In this document: positions 1-10,857 of the stretch, piece after piece
How the letters are laid out: each line of letters starts with the position of its first letter
How positions within the stretch are numbered: the stretch's first letter is position 1
Assembly: GCA_006384855.1 (NCBI GenBank)
Contig: VCJN01002673.1
Location: 186,001-250,000, forward strand
Source: Tetraselmis striata
Taxonomy: Eukaryota > Chlorophyta > Chlorodendrophyceae > Chlorodendrales > Chlorodendraceae
Length of the DNA stretch: 64,000 nucleotides
Direction: 5' to 3'
Position numbers and translations under genes: made by a program
Notes under the pieces: model-generated
What the model was told of the DNA's origin: nothing
What the model saw: only the letters and a program-made list of their open reading frames with translations
The model's database searches: none

Positions 1-221
1 CGTCGCCGCCGCCATCGCCCCCGCCGCCTCTCCGCCGCCCTCGTCTCCCCGAAACGAATCAGCGAGCCCCGCACCCAGCGGAGGGGAGGGGCGTTCGGTG
101 TCGTCTGATGGTGGCCTGGCAGCAAGCATGGCAACGCAGAAGATGAATGCCGAACTTCACGTGGGCGCTATTATAACCAAGACGTTCGGGACGCCGGGGA
201 CCTTTCTGGGCCAGGTAGTCT

Positions 222-247
222 CCCCCCCCCCCCCCCCCCCCCCCCCC
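222..247. repeat. 26-nt poly-C run
   Basis: An uninterrupted run of 26 C. It is one of more than 20 poly-C or poly-G tracts of about 13-28 nt spread over the window. ORFs crossing it encode only poly-Gly or poly-Pro and are not genes. The first kilobase shows no recognisable gene beyond short GC-rich ORFs. Confidence 0.9.
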
Positions 248-1109
248 ATGTTCCACCTGCCATATATATAGCCCCACCGCCGACATGTGACAGCCGCCCG
301 TGTGTATCATCCAACACCCAGGTCATCGGCTAGAGATGGGATAACTAGGACGCAGACCCGGCTGATAGGGAGCTGGTGATGAAGGTGATTTACGACGATG
401 GCGACTCGGAAGAGCTAACTGAGTCGAAGATACAACCGCTATACCCGACGACAAAGCAGCCGAGCGATTTCCGGCGTGCGCCCCTTGCGCACCCACCGAA
501 GGTGCCTTCGGGGGGGTCCTTAGATATTCGCTAAAGGGTGAGGGTATCGCACTGGCCACGTGTAAACGATGATTTGCTGTGCTTCATCCTTACTGCACGC
601 GCGCGCATTCGTTTAGATGCTTGCGCGCATATGTGCACATGACATGAGCTACGCCATCTTCTCGACGCCGATAGCGACGCCGAAGGCATTGTCGCGGGGG
701 TTGTGGCAGGCGACCCGTCTGACGACAGCCGCAGCGACAGCGACGGCGAGAGACACTGTTGCGAGGTATGACTTCAGTACCGGGACGTCAGCCGCCGTGA
801 AGCAAGGCGCCTCAGCCGCCCCCGCCAACTGGGCGGCCTGCGCAGAGGCGCTGGATAAGTACTGTCAAGGAACTGGCACACTGGAGCTCGAGCTGGCATG
901 ATAGCGCCTATATGAAATGGAGCTCGACCCCCATAACATCAAGTGACCCCCCCCCCCCCCCCGCGGACCCATGCCCCCCTCTCTACCCCCATTTAATCAT
1001 AACCTGAACTCATGTCATAGGTCAGAATCTTAACGCAGCATGTTCCGGGTATATACGCAACTTTCTGCTACCATATGTGAACCGCCTACTACGTTCCCTG
1101 TTGCGCGTT

Positions 1110-1405
1110 GCTACCCTGCTGCGCGTTGGCGCCTCGCTGCCCCGGCCGCGGCGCGTTGGCGCCCCGCTGCCCCGGCCGCGGCGCGTTGGCGCCCCGCTGC
1201 CCCGGCCGCGGCGCGTTGGCGCCCCGCTGCCCCGGCCGCGGCGCGTTGGCACCCCGCTACCCCGGCCGCGGCGCGTTGGCGCCCCGCTGCCCCGGCCGCG
1301 CTAGCAATGGAAGTGCGGTTTGTGAAATCGACGGACATGATTCGATTCAACTCTTATCTGCGGTCGAAAATGATATGTTATGATCGTTGATTATGATTAA
1401 TGAGG
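1110..1405 (+). repeat. GC-rich 30-bp minisatellite with conserved flank
   Basis: About six tandem copies of a 30-bp unit containing GCGTTGGCGCC and CTGCCCCGGCCGCG. They are followed by a unique flank (about 1301-1405) running from GCTAGCAATGGAAGTGCGG to TTATGATTAATGAG. The same flank and unit recur inverted at 9301-9480, with only about two units there. The ORFs over the array in several frames (APRCPGR-like, RWRPAAPA-like) are by-products of the repeat. Shared flanks with variable copy number suggest a dispersed non-autonomous element with an internal minisatellite. Confidence 0.85.
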
Positions 1406-1623
1406 TTGTTGGCTGCACTACCCCGCAGGTACAACCTGTATCACCAGTGCAAGATAGGAGCGCATCTTCTGGATAAAGGCACCCCCCCCCCCCCCGCCTG
1501 ACTCCAAACTGCCTACACAATGTCGCCTTGCTGAGTTCTGGTATACCCATACATGCAGGTTGTGCATAAGAAACCCGAGACATGCCTGTGGTGTGCAGAC
1601 ACAATACATGAGACGAGCAGTGG

Positions 1624-2026
1624 GTGCCAACTTATGAATACGGCAAGCATGCCGCACTGCGAGACAGGCGTGCCAAGGTGGAGCAGCATGACAACCATAT
1701 GTATGTTGGGGGAGTGCTGCGCTTCCTGGAGGTGACCCCCACAAGCCCTTCGCTGCCGGACCTCATCCTCGCTGTGTGCCGACTGCACGCAGTTGAGCGC
1801 ATGGCAATAGGGTCCCCCCTTGGCAGTGGTGATTGGCAGAGCAACGCGCCCTTTGCCCAAACATTTGCAGAGGCATCACGCCTTCCCTGTCTCGCTGAAG
1901 CACATCGGGGAGAGACTGTGCTGCTTCTATGCTGATCCGGACATAGTGACAGGCCAGCACCTATTCAAGTTTGGCATGTCCTCACAAGACGTGGGGCAGT
2001 ATGTGTGGTGCTTTATAACACAATGA
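1624..2026 (+). pseudogene. Hypothetical coding fragment, two frames, possible transposase C-terminus
   Basis: Two overlapping plus-strand frames look coding. The first contains HMYVGGVLRFLEVTP and LILAVCRLHAVER. The second picks up at about 1880 with VSLKHIGERLCCFY and ends GQYVWCFITQ before a stop at 2024-2026. Read together with one frame change they resemble the beta-rich C-terminal domain that follows the catalytic core in several algal transposase-like proteins. This is my impression from pattern only. No start codon or upstream exon is evident, and a GC minisatellite lies immediately 5'. It is probably a relic; a small intron near 1850 could also explain the frame change. Confidence 0.3.
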
Positions 2027-2329
2027 CCGTGAACTGCTAGCTGAATTTCCGTATAGCTTGTAAACGTAATCGATCAAACTTATGCTGCCCAGCAATGCCG
2101 CGCAGCGCCCCGGCTCCGCTGATGCCATGCGCACCCACCGCCCAAATAAACCTAGCCCCCTTTGCAATGTGAATCCACGGCGGTTTTTAAACAGCTCCTG
2201 CTGGCAGTCTGCTGGGTACGAGGGATTGCAAAGAGAGGTGATACAGTTGGGACAGTCACATGGGTAAGGCTTGCCGGACTGCTACACAATCCTAGAATTA
2301 CAGCACTTCTGCGTGCTGCTACTCGCTAC

Positions 2330-2803
2330 TTACTTTGTACTTTCCCCGCTATGGATAACTAGTAGCTCCCACCTTGGCAAGGGGGGGAGGGGGTCGGGCA
2401 AGGCAGCAGGAGGCGTCACAAGATCGCCTCGTTTGAACTTAGGCACGTATGGTCGCCTACTCCATATGTCCTCTTGAACCCGCCAAAGTTTTTTGAAGCT
2501 TGTGTGCTCTTGGTGGGGCAGCCAAGCCTTGGACCACGCGCGGCTCACAGTCCTTCGAGGGAGCCATTCCTTTAGGGCGCCAAACACTACGGGCTGTTGT
2601 TAGCGGCCTTTTCCCGAATGTTCGCCCACACGTCCTCAGGTAGATCGTCCCACGGGCAGTGCAGCACCTCGCCGGGTACGGGCGCGGGGGCTGACCTTTC
2701 CTCCACCGACTCGTCGGGTTCGGGTCCGGGGGCTGCCCCTTTCGCCACGGGCTGTGGCTTCACTTCCGGGGCTGCATCCATCGCGCGCAGTTGGGCAGTA
2801 TGA
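2330..2803 (-). pseudogene. Hypothetical gene with F-box-like motif, frame broken
   Basis: A minus-strand reading frame of Pro/Ala/Glu-rich sequence leads into WDDLPEDVWANIREKAAN and stops near 2587. A +1 frame then continues QPVVFGALKEWLPRRTVSRA and WSKAWLP. The pattern LPxDVW...W...VSRAWxKAW resembles an F-box helical region as seen in algal F-box proteins, but the fit is loose. The frame break at about 2585 may be a one-base indel or an unrecognised intron. No partner gene is nearby. I would not transfer a function from this. Confidence 0.28.
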
Positions 2804-3335
2804 CACATGTTGTTATGACCTACTACCCAACCGTCGGCAGCCCTGACGTATAATCAGCCGCTTGTCTGACTGTTTGGGCTTGTGTAGTATACACGTGCAA
2901 TCGATTTAGAAGCGGAGTACGCCAGATTACGCGACCATTCCCCGTTAAGGGTTAGCTACGGCCGATTTGCGGTTCGGTCGCAAGTGCGTGTCAAATGTGT
3001 CCTCATGTAAACGCAAAATACGGGATATATACGGGACATTAGGCGATGATTACACAGCAAGCCGGAGTGCGCCAACAGCGGAGCGCGATGAGGTCTTCTA
3101 GGCGCGCGGCGCCGGACTTGGTGTTTTTTGAATAAAGCAGCAGCTGCGCCCGCCTGACACACACTCGCACCCGCAGACCGCACTCGCATACCGCACTCGC
3201 AGAGCGCGGTTAAGAACGCCTCCGCCGACGGTCCATCCCATACTCTCACTACGAGCCGGAGGCTCCAGTCCACCCTGAAAGGTACACTGAGTCGGCGAGT
3301 GGCTGACTTGACTGCGTGGAGGATTTGAATTTCAG

Positions 3336-4427
3336 AGGCGTTGACCGCCCCGTGCCGCGTTTTATTGCTTGCTCCTGAAGCCAAGGACAAGGCGGTGCTG
3401 TCGGCTGTCTTTGGCGAATGCTGGCCGCGCGACACTCAGACAGGGATCCCTTACCCTCTAAAGAAGACGCACAGGTTTCCCATTGCCGCGCCCCCGTACA
3501 TCGAGCGGATCTGCTACACTACCTTCAACTACCGTGCTGGCTACACAGCCGACAGCGTCGTCTACGCCAAGGAGACCGTCATTGCCGCGTTCCGAGAGTA
3601 CACCCCCTCCCCCTTCCTCCCAACCCCACTGCAACCATCCTTGTGGGTCGTGCTGACGGTGCACCTCGTGATGTACAGGAAGCAGGGGAACGTGAGGAAC
3701 TACCTCGCTCGGTACTACTTCGAGGATGAGGGCAAGGGCGGCCAAGGAGGTAGGAAGCCATTGCCGAGCGCGGACGGACTCGCGAAGGCCCTCGACCTTG
3801 CAGAGGAATGGCACCAGAGCGAACTGGGGAGGTACTACCAAGCCGGCAAGTGCCCCCCTGCTAACGTGATGTTCAAGGGCGAGAAGGAGGTCTGCGAGGT
3901 GACGCCGCATTGGGAAGCCGCAGGTGAGTCGCGTTTGTTTCCGCACTTGTTCGATTAGACAGCCACCGCCGCCACGACAAGCAATCAACACGCATATTGA
4001 CTTTCGCAGTTGCTGTGTCAGACCCCCGTCCAGTCCCTACGTTCGGCGGTAATAAGCCGATCGTATCGAGTGTTCATCGCAACAAGATCGTGTCTCTGCC
4101 GCTGGCGGGCACCGCTGCGTCGCCAAAGCTCCACGGCTTGGTGGGCGGGCGGGCGGCATCATCAAGCGCAACACCAACGCGGTCAAGAACTTGGCCGCCA
4201 CGCAAGCCGTCCCCGGCGACAACGTCGACGAGGGCAATAGCCCGGAGCCCCCGGCCAAGAAGGCCAAGCAGCCCGCCAATCCGCCCCAGGGCCGGGGTGG
4301 TGCCGGGGCCAGGGCGGGCGGTGGGGCGCTCGGGTCGCGGGCCGGCCGCCGGGCCGCCGTAGCCGCTGCCGCCACCCGCGAGCAGCAGGCCGGCCGCCGA
4401 GGCGGTCCCAGTCAAAACCGGATGTAA
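3336..4427 (+). CDS. Unrecognised two-exon gene, outer copy of an inverted duplication
   Basis: The exon at 3336-3923 follows an acceptor (tttcag) and is open throughout. Motifs are PYIERICYTTFNYRAGYT, VMYRKQGNVRNYLARYY and LAEEWHQSELGRYYQ. The donor is CAG|GTGAGT at 3923/3924 and the acceptor CGCAG at 4009, which keep phase (A-V-A-V-S-D). Exon 2 reads VSDPRPVPTFGGNKPIV and KIVSLPLAGTAASPKLHGLV, and originally ended in a basic KKAK tail. Relative to the inverted copy at 6861-7492, this copy has lost about 20 bp near 4155 (the AQQQKRV segment), so the tail is out of frame. The tail frame reaches a stop at 4425-4427. I do not recognise the family. The 5' exon containing the start is not identified. 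Confidence 0.5.
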
Positions 4428-4719
4428 ATAATTTATTCCGCCCGCCCACTGCCGCGCGCCTCGCCGCCCACTGCCGCGCGCCCGCTCACTGGCACTGCCG
4501 CGCGCGCTGTGTCTCGGATTAGGTCAGAGCGTATCGAGATTGTCGGGCTTCAAGGGGCAGATGTAAAAATAGTCCGCGTTGGATGCAGCGTCGCGAGGAC
4601 GTGTGATATGCGCATGATGCAGTTTATTACGAGTACGTCACGGAATGACTACAGACAAGTGTCATACTACTGGTAAGATTACAAGATAAATACAGGGTAT
4701 TACAATATAATTACGAGAC

Positions 4720-5104
4720 AGGCTGGGAGCCTAGTGGGTACGGTGTTGCCGAGATGCACTGCCTGCCGGAACAAGTCATCCACCTCCCGGCGTACAGCGA
4801 TACCCAAGTCATGAGCACGGTGATCGCGGAAGGCGTCTGCGATTTCGTCGTGCTGTACACGCTAGTGGACGTCTCCATGTGCCGGGAGATTCATGAGCGC
4901 GTCGCCGTATAGGTCAACAGTGACGGGGTTGTGCTCTGTCGAGGGCAGAATAATTACGCTCCCAACCACCGGAGCCAAGCACGGGCTAGGCAGAAAGAAG
5001 TACCCGGCAACGACCTCCCGCGGCTCATGCGGAGTCATGATTGTCCGCGCGGTGGGGATGGCTACTGTCCACATGCCCGACGCCGCATCGAGCTGGTTGA
5101 GCAA
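4720..5104 (-). pseudogene. Hypothetical coding fragment, copy A (homolog at 22.0-22.4 kb)
   Basis: Minus-strand frame with LNQLDAASGMWTVAIPTA, EVVAGYFFLPSPCLAPV and HNPVTVDLYGDALMNLP. It then hits a stop and continues as DEIADAFRDH and REVDDLFRQAVHLGNTVP. A second copy at 22010-22423 on the plus strand carries the same blocks and is open where this one is stopped. Pairwise conservation at protein level shows this was a gene. I do not recognise its family. It lies inside the spacer of the inverted duplication, so it is probably transposon cargo. Confidence 0.45.
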
Positions 5105-5158
5105 AATCCGATTAACCTTGTTCGTACTTCATTGGTATGTTTACGGAGAGCGCACACC

Positions 5159-5434
5159 TCATTTCGAAGCCGAAAGTCGTTGGCCTGGTCTATAGAAATG
5201 TCGGCAGCTTCTTTTGCGAACCAGAAGCAGCCTCCGCTCCATCACGCGCGCATTTGCGTCGCTGAGGAGGCCCGCAGTAGCCGCTTGGAGGCGGCCCCAC
5301 ACAATATTTCCCGCGGTAACCCGTACACCATCGCGAAAACTGCCCGAATATAAGATCCGATATGCGGTCCGCGCCGTTAGTACAGTGTGCATTTGCGGCA
5401 ACGCGACCCGCATATCCCGCGGCCCATTGCCCAT
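5159..5434 (-). CDS. Hypothetical exon upstream of copy A fragment
   Basis: An open minus-strand frame ending near 5159 contains FRDGVRVTAGNIVWGRLQAA and LSDANARVMERRLLLVRKR. It lies just 5' of the copy A fragment in the same orientation and may be its preceding exon. The stretch encoding AVTRTP, on the opposite strand, matches the inverted copy at about 6005-6060. No family is recognised. Confidence 0.25.
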   Translation of the reverse strand: MGNGPRDMRVALPQMHTVLTARTAYRILYSGSFRDGVRVTAGNIVWGRLQAATAGLLSDANARVMERRLLLVRKRSCRHFYRPGQRLSASK

Positions 5435-6039
5435 GCTTTAGCCTCTAGGAAGCCCACGACAGTCAACCACCGACACCGCGACCGCCCGTAGCGCCAAACG
5501 TACCGCTTTATGCGGCGATTGTGGGCGGGTCGCGACGGCTACGGCCGCGCAGGCGGCGTGCTGCGGGATCTCCGTGGCGACCCCGTAGCAACCGATATGA
5601 GCGCCGCCCCAACCATAAACTTCGCACCGGTGGCACTGGCTCAGTCATCGGACCCGCTAGGGGGAAACGTACACTGTTTATGCCTTCTATTTTGACTCAA
5701 CTGCCTTTCTTTTTCGGTTTCGGCCCTAAAGGCGTGTGGTGTCAGCAAAACGCGAATCCCTAATGGGGGTGGTCAATCGGCCGGCTCTTGGCCGCTATCC
5801 CGGGACATAAACGCGCCTCGAGCCAGCCATGATCGCCCTGTGTCCTCGAAGGTGGCATGGGTTAGGCTACGGGGTGGGCGGGAGCCGGTGGGTTGGAGGG
5901 GGGTGTGCTAGGGGATGCGTGATTCGCCGCCCCTAGTGCCGGGCGGGTACTGCGGGCGGCGCGACGCGGATCCCGCGGCGCACGGGCGCGGCGCACGCGG
6001 ACAGATTATTCGTACCGTATTCGGGTCGCGAGATGTCGT

Positions 6040-6315
6040 ACGGGTTACCGCGGGAAGTGTTGTGCACGCCTCGCGCATCGCCGCGGCGTAGCGGCCCAAC
6101 CCATGACCATCGTTGAGGAAGTGGCCATACCGGCGGGCGGAAGTTGTTGCGTTGAAGCTGCCTCGGCCAAGTACGGACCCAAGCTGTGGGTCAAAGAAAC
6201 CAGGGGTGGGGGTGTTGGTGCCGGAGTTCCTAAAGAGGAACCTTGGGAGGATGTCATTCATGCAGCCGATAAAGGCATCACGAACGGCAGCACTAGGCTC
6301 CCAGCCCGCCTCGTA
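6040..6315 (-). CDS. Hypothetical exon in inverted duplication spacer
   Basis: Minus-strand frame: GWEPSAAVRDAFIGCMNDIL, then FLFRNSGTNTPTPGFFDPQL, then RRYGHFLNDGHGLGRYAAAM. Amino-acid composition looks like real protein rather than a shadow frame, but no family is recognised. It lies in the inner part of the inverted duplication. Confidence 0.35.
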
Positions 6316-6380
6316 ATTACACTACTGTAATTACACTGTAATTACACTGTCTATACCAATCATGTAATTTTACCAGTATG

Positions 6381-6560
6381 AGGATCACCCTCACACACGC
6401 GTGCACGCGTAGCCCGGACTCTGAACCGTGTGCGCATCACTCATCCATCCCCGCCTCATGCGGGATGCGGGCCGCTTTTAAGCGGCTTGATGTGTTGATT
6501 TTCTAGCACTACTTTTAGGTGGATTTGTTACTGCCCTTTTTGTAATTCACACCAGTAGTA
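6381..6560 (+). repeat. Dispersed repeat, intact copy
   Basis: This run includes GGATCACCCTCACACACG, GCCCGGACTCTGAACCGTG, CGGGATGCGGGCCGC and a 3' end CCCTTTTTGTAATTCACACC. The same series recurs at 38241-38385, where the 3' end is displaced to about 39735-39765. No coding potential is seen. It borders one arm of the inverted duplication. Confidence 0.7.
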
Positions 6561-6860
6561 TGACACTCGTCTGTAGTCATTCCGTGACATACTCGTAATA
6601 ACCTGCATCAGGCGCATATCACTCATCATCACGACGCATCATCCATTGTGGACTAATTTTGCATCTGCCCCTAGAAGCCCGTCAATCTCGCGGCGCTCTG
6701 GCCTAATCCGCGATAGCGCGCGCGGCACAGCCACTGAGCGGGCGCGCGGCAGTGGGCGGCGAGGCGCGCGGCAGTGGGCGAGCGGAATAAATTATTTACA
6801 TCCGGCTTTGACCGGGACCGCCTCGGCGGCCGGCCTGCTGCTCGCGGGTGGCGGCAGCGG

Positions 6861-7492
6861 CTACGGCGGCCCGGCTCGCGACCCGAGCGCCTCACCGCCC
6901 GCCCTGGCCCCGGCACCTCCCCGGCACCGGGCCCGCCCTCCAACCGCCGGCTTGGCGAGCCGCTTGGCCTTCTTGGTCGGGGGCTCCGGGCTACTGCCCT
7001 CGTCGACGTTGTCGCCGGGGACGGCTTGCGTGGCGGCCATGTTCTTGACCGCGTTGGTGTTGTGTTTGATGATGCCGCTCACTCTCTTCTGTTGTTGCGC
7101 CAGCACGCCCACCAAGCCGTGGAGCTTTGGCGACGCAGCGGTGCCCGCCTGCGGCAGAGACACGATCTTGTTGCGCTGAACAATCGATACGATCGGCTTA
7201 CCGCCGAACGCAGGGACTGGGCGGGGGTCTGACACATGAACTGCGAAAGTCAGTATGCGTTTTGGTTGCTTGTCGCGGCGGCGGTGGCGGTGTAATCGAA
7301 CAAGTGCGGGAACAAACGCGACTCACCTGCGGCTTCCAAGTGCGGCGTCACCTCGCAGACCTCCTCCTCGCCCTTGAACATCACGTTAGCAGGGGGGCAC
7401 TTGCCGACTTGGTAGTACCTCCCCAGCTCGCTCTGGTGCCATTCCTCTGCAAGGTCGAGGGCGCCTTTTGCGAGTCGGTCCACGCTCGGCAA
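6861..7492 (-). CDS. Inner copy of the unrecognised gene
   Basis: Two minus-strand frames (7492-7250 and 7235-6861) encode LAEEWHQSELGRYYQVGKCP, then SDPRPVPAFGGKPIV, KLHGLVGVLAQQQKRVSGII and PEPPTKKAKRLAKP. This copy keeps the AQQQKRV segment that the 4.1-kb copy lost, so it defines the ancestral C-terminal frame better. It lacks the upstream exon. Beyond 7510 the similarity ends in unrelated AT-rich DNA (7520-7640). The basic KKAK tail could be a nuclear signal. Function unknown. Confidence 0.45.
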
Positions 7493-7519
7493 TGGTCCCT
7501 TCTTCCTACCTCCTTGGTC

Positions 7520-8026
7520 GGAAAAAAGGCAATTATTGAGTCAAAATGGGCACATTTTTGGACTCAAAAAATTGCACCCCTTAACTCAAGATTGTAATCC
7601 TTTTGGGGGGTGCAAATTTGAGTAACGCCTAATACTGTACGAATGTACTGTGAAACTGGCTTCGACAAGTTCCTTTTCTTGCCAACACCGTACGAGGTAT
7701 TATTCACCTAGCTAGTGAAATGAACCCGCGCTATGTACTACACGCATGTCCACCGCCCTTTGACTAGATGCGTCGCTACCCTTCCATGCTAACCGTTTTT
7801 CTTGCCTCGAATGCCACGCCGCCACTGTGCTTTTCACTCATCTACCACTCGTAGGCTCCCTCGCGCTTGTGTTTTTTCAGGCATCTTAACACTTCTCGCT
7901 GCACAAAAGCATGGCAGACCGTCCTCGCAGAGCGAAACGCACCTATGCCCGCTTGCATAGTCATGTGGCGGGGCATCTGCGGCTGCACTTGGTTTTGAAC
8001 CAACGAGGGTTCTCGACACACTCCTA
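7520..8026. other. Non-genic stretch
   Basis: AT-richer DNA with an imperfect inverted pair (TTGCACCCC near 7573 and GGGGTGCAA near 7607) flanked by ACTCAA and TTGAGT. No supported ORF is seen. Confidence 0.5.
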
Positions 8027-8451
8027 GTGACCCCCGTGGCGCAAGATTCTCCGCATATGCACTTGCGTTTGGGCAGGAGGGCGTCCCGGGCGCCATTACC
8101 CACGACTCAGCCCATCATGCCCATGCAGCCGAGCGGTGGGCAACATCGAAGCGGACCGCCATGGCCTGGGGCCGGAGATTCGCAGCCTTCGCCTCGCCGC
8201 GAGCCTCAGCCTGACCCCCCAGCCAAGCCTCAAGGTGTGCCACCTTTGGACCCTCTCCCAGGAGCGACTCCAACGGTACGCGGACTCGCATCTTCGCTCG
8301 CATCTCTCATCATGGCGCCGTGGGCTGCGTTAAGCGCACCTCGCCGTCGCGCATCTCGACATGAGTGGTGACACCCGCCCCGTTTCCCACTCGTTTTGAG
8401 TTTTCGTCCTTGTCTGCCAACGACCTCTAACACCTCATTTACGATCCGCAG

Positions 8452-8645
8452 TATACCCGATGACTTCAGACTGCAGGGGAGGCGCACGGACGAGAGCACG
8501 GTGAACATGCGGGCCTTCTTGTCCTCTGAAGACCACCGGCTTGTGTACAACGAGCTGCGGGGGGTTTGCAACGAGTATGTCCAAGAAGCTCACCAACAGA
8601 TGCGAATCTCGTCCGTTGGTAAAATTGCCCGGCAAAAGCCCTCGT
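8452..8645 (+). CDS. Hypothetical exon
   Basis: After a good acceptor (GATCCGCAG) the frame reads IPDDFRLQGRRTDESTVNMR, AFLSSEDHRLVYNELRG and VCNEYVQEAHQQMRISSVGK. It is charged and non-repetitive, so probably a real exon. Upstream sequence (8027-8371) is Pro-rich and may be a preceding exon. Downstream comes an 18-nt poly-G run and a pair of direct repeats. No family is recognised. Confidence 0.4.
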
Positions 8646-8804
8646 CATGGCAGACCCGGACTGCGGCTCGGGTCATGCCCATGTCGATGGCGTGGCCGGG
8701 GGGGGGGGGGGGGGGGGAGCTGCTCCTCATCATCTTTCTCAATTGCTGCGCGCCACTCACTGCCGTCAGGAGGGGGCGAGATGTGACAATTGTCGACGCC
8801 TTGA

Positions 8805-9246
8805 AGTTGGTCGTCGGACGAGATTCGGCGAGTGTAAGGGCGCATCTCTCGGAGCACCTCGGCAAGCAACGTGGGTTCGTGTATGCGAGAAAGCGAGAAC
8901 CGTGGCGGCGGCGAGAGGCACTGGAACCCGGAGGCCCACATTGGGGACGACGGGTACGCCCCCCCGGACGTCAAAGCAGCGGTGGCTAAGGCCACCGCTG
9001 GCAAGACTAACGAGCAAGAGATGCGGAGGGTGGAGAGAATTTAAAGGTAGAGGGTGGGATTACATGGACTACATTCACCGTCTGTTGAAAGCGGGTCGTG
9101 TACTTATCATCGCGTCAAAGTACGCAAGAAACCCCGACACCAACGGACGCGCCTTGTGGTTGGTCGTCGGAAGAGATTCGGCGACATTAAGGGCGCATCT
9201 CTTGAAGCACCTCGGCAAGCAACTTGGGTTTGTGTATTGTTCGTGA
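8805..9246 (+). repeat. Direct repeat pair of about 85 bp, 350 bp apart
   Basis: Positions 8805-8890 and 9150-9240 share GGTCGTCGGA, GAGATTCGGCGA, AGGGCGCATCTCT and GCACCTCGGCAAGCAAC. Both read in the same frame as LVVGRDSA..RAHL..HLGKQ.GFVY. This is either a duplicated exon or a transposon remnant. Confidence 0.6.
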
Positions 9247-9300
9247 CGGGGGATTCATGCAGCTTGAACTTCGTTGCCATAGTAGCTCCCTGGGCAATAC

Positions 9301-9480
9301 CTCATTAATCATAATCAACGATCATAACAAATCATTTTCGACCGCAGATAAGGGTTGAATCGACTCATGTCCGTCGATTTCACAAACCGCACTTCCTTTG
9401 CTAGCGTGGCCGGGGCAGCGGGGCGCCAACGCGCCGCGGCCGGGGCAGCGGGGCGCCAACGCGCGGCGGCTGGGGCATGT
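9301..9480 (-). repeat. Second copy of the GC minisatellite element, inverted
   Basis: CTCATTAATCATAATCAACG and the codon-like block AAACCGCACTTCC...GCTAGC are the inverse of the 1301-1405 flank. They are followed by two to three copies of the 30-bp GC unit. The unit count differs from the 1.1-kb copy (about six). Copy number is the only large difference, as expected for a mobile or dispersed element with an unstable core. Confidence 0.8.
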
Positions 9481-9492
9481 TGGTGATTCATG

Positions 9493-10131
9493 CAACCCCG
9501 CATACTAAATGGTTTGCAGCCATCTAGGCAATCAAAGCATGCTTAAAGGCAGCATATGCTGTGCAGCGCTGCAGCAATCCGCGGCGTGCCGCCAGCAAAC
9601 ATCAGGAAGGTATTAGCCCTACTGCCTTGCAATCCGTATGGTATCGACAAGCAGGTGCGTGTTCATATCCCTTTCATGGCATGCAACCCCGCATACTAAA
9701 TGGTTTGCAGCCATCTAGGCAAGCATGCCTTAAGGCAGCATCGGCGGTGCAGCGCTGCAGCAATCTGCGGCGTGCCGCCCGCAAATATCAAGTATTAGCC
9801 CTACTGCCTTGCAATCCGTTTAGTATCGTCAAGCCGGTGCGTGTTCATATCCCTGCTATGCCATACAACCCCGCATACTAAACGGTTTGCAGCCATCTAG
9901 GCAATTAAAGCATACCTTAAGGCAGCATTTGCGGTGCAGCGCCGCAGCAATCTGCGGCGTGCCGCCAGCAAATATAACGTATTAGCCCTACTGCCTTGCA
10001 ATCCGGTTATTATCGTCAAGCCGGTTCGTGTTCATATTCCTTTCATGCCATGCAACCCCGCATACTAAATGGTTTGCAGCCTTCTAGGCAATTTAAGCAT
10101 GCCTAAAGGCACCATATGCGGTGCAGCGCTC
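9493..10131 (+). repeat. Tandem satellite of 181-191 bp, about 3.4 copies
   Basis: The start word CAACCCCGCATACTAAA occurs at about 9493, 9684, 9865 and 10053. Each unit also carries GGTTTGCAGCC, TCTAGGCAA, GGTGCAGCGC, AATC.GCGGCGTGCCGCC and TTAGCCCTACTGCCTTGCAA. The fourth unit is cut off at GTGCAGCGCT (10130). The ORF over it is a repeat artefact. The monomer length is in the range of many centromeric satellites, but an array this short is not evidence of a centromere. Confidence 0.9.
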
Positions 10132-10857
10132 ACTGTGAGATTCAGATGTGACATACGGGTGACGAAGCACTACCGTACCGGTACCACTATTATCCGTGAA
10201 AGCTGCTGCTGGTGGCGGCATGTCCATCCAGTTACGTGCGAGTACATCCGGCGTTATTGCCGGCGGGCGATAAATCCTTTTTGTAATCATTGAGGTAGTC
10301 GTACATGACGTGTGATGTGCTACATGGCACTGAAGTAAAAGGTGCGAGGTTGTCCGTGTAGTACCGGGTAGTACCGGGTGGTACCGGGTAGTACGCGATA
10401 TATTTATTAAGCCGGTACCGGGTATCTAGTACGAACCCGGGCGCGATGGCGAGTCGTCCTGTGGATAACTACGACTATTAGTACATGGGAGCGCAAATCT
10501 CAGCCGTACTATTCGGCCAAAGTGGGGAATTTTGTGTACATTATAGCTAGTACTGCTGAACGGGCCTGCCAGCCGTCCGATTAAAGGTCATCAGATGGGC
10601 GGTTTGGCTGCCATGTCTTGCCAAAGAGTGCTCACGTTACATAAATATTCGCGAGGGGGAGGGCGGGGGCAGGCAGCGGTTTGCCGAAGAATGTTTGAAT
10701 TACAATATTCGCGACAGCTGCCATCGGGGAATGTGGCCCCGGGGGGGGGGGGGGGGGGGGAGGCGGGCGGGCGTGGTCCCCCCGCCGCCCCCCCCCCCCC
10801 CCCCCCCGCCGCTCCCGCCGGGGGAGTGAGGGGAGGGGGGTAAGGGGGCGGGGGCTA
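10132..10857. other. Non-genic stretch with small repeats and homopolymers
   Basis: Contains a GTACCGGGTAG microrepeat (about 10355-10395) and a 20-nt poly-G (10741-10760). A poly-C of about 20 nt lies near 10788-10807. Near 10131 it contains CACTGTGAGATTCAGATGTG, which is found inverted near 16865-16885. No supported gene. Confidence 0.5.

Larger units (their letters stand above)
3740..7510. repeat. Large imperfect inverted duplication
   Basis: Sequence from about 3740 to 4720 recurs inverted between about 7510 and 6270. Matching landmarks are the EEWHQSELGRYYQ codons, the SDPRPVP codons, the VPGDNVDEG codons and the noncoding run with CACGGAATGACTACAGAC (4633 versus about 6590). GGCTCCCAGCC/GGCTGGGAGCC also match (about 4725 versus 6298). 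A further short inverted match lies at about 5306-5360 versus 6005-6060 (CCGCGGTAACCCGTAC). The arms differ by indels and the spacer holds different fragments, so this is an old duplication, or the long terminal inverted repeats of a transposon. Confidence 0.7.

Noticed and set aside
1077-1390. Open frames rich in APRCPGR or RWRPAAPA over the GC minisatellite, in several frames on both strands
   Set aside because: The 30-bp unit is a multiple of three, so every frame without a stop stays open; the ORFs follow from the repeat.
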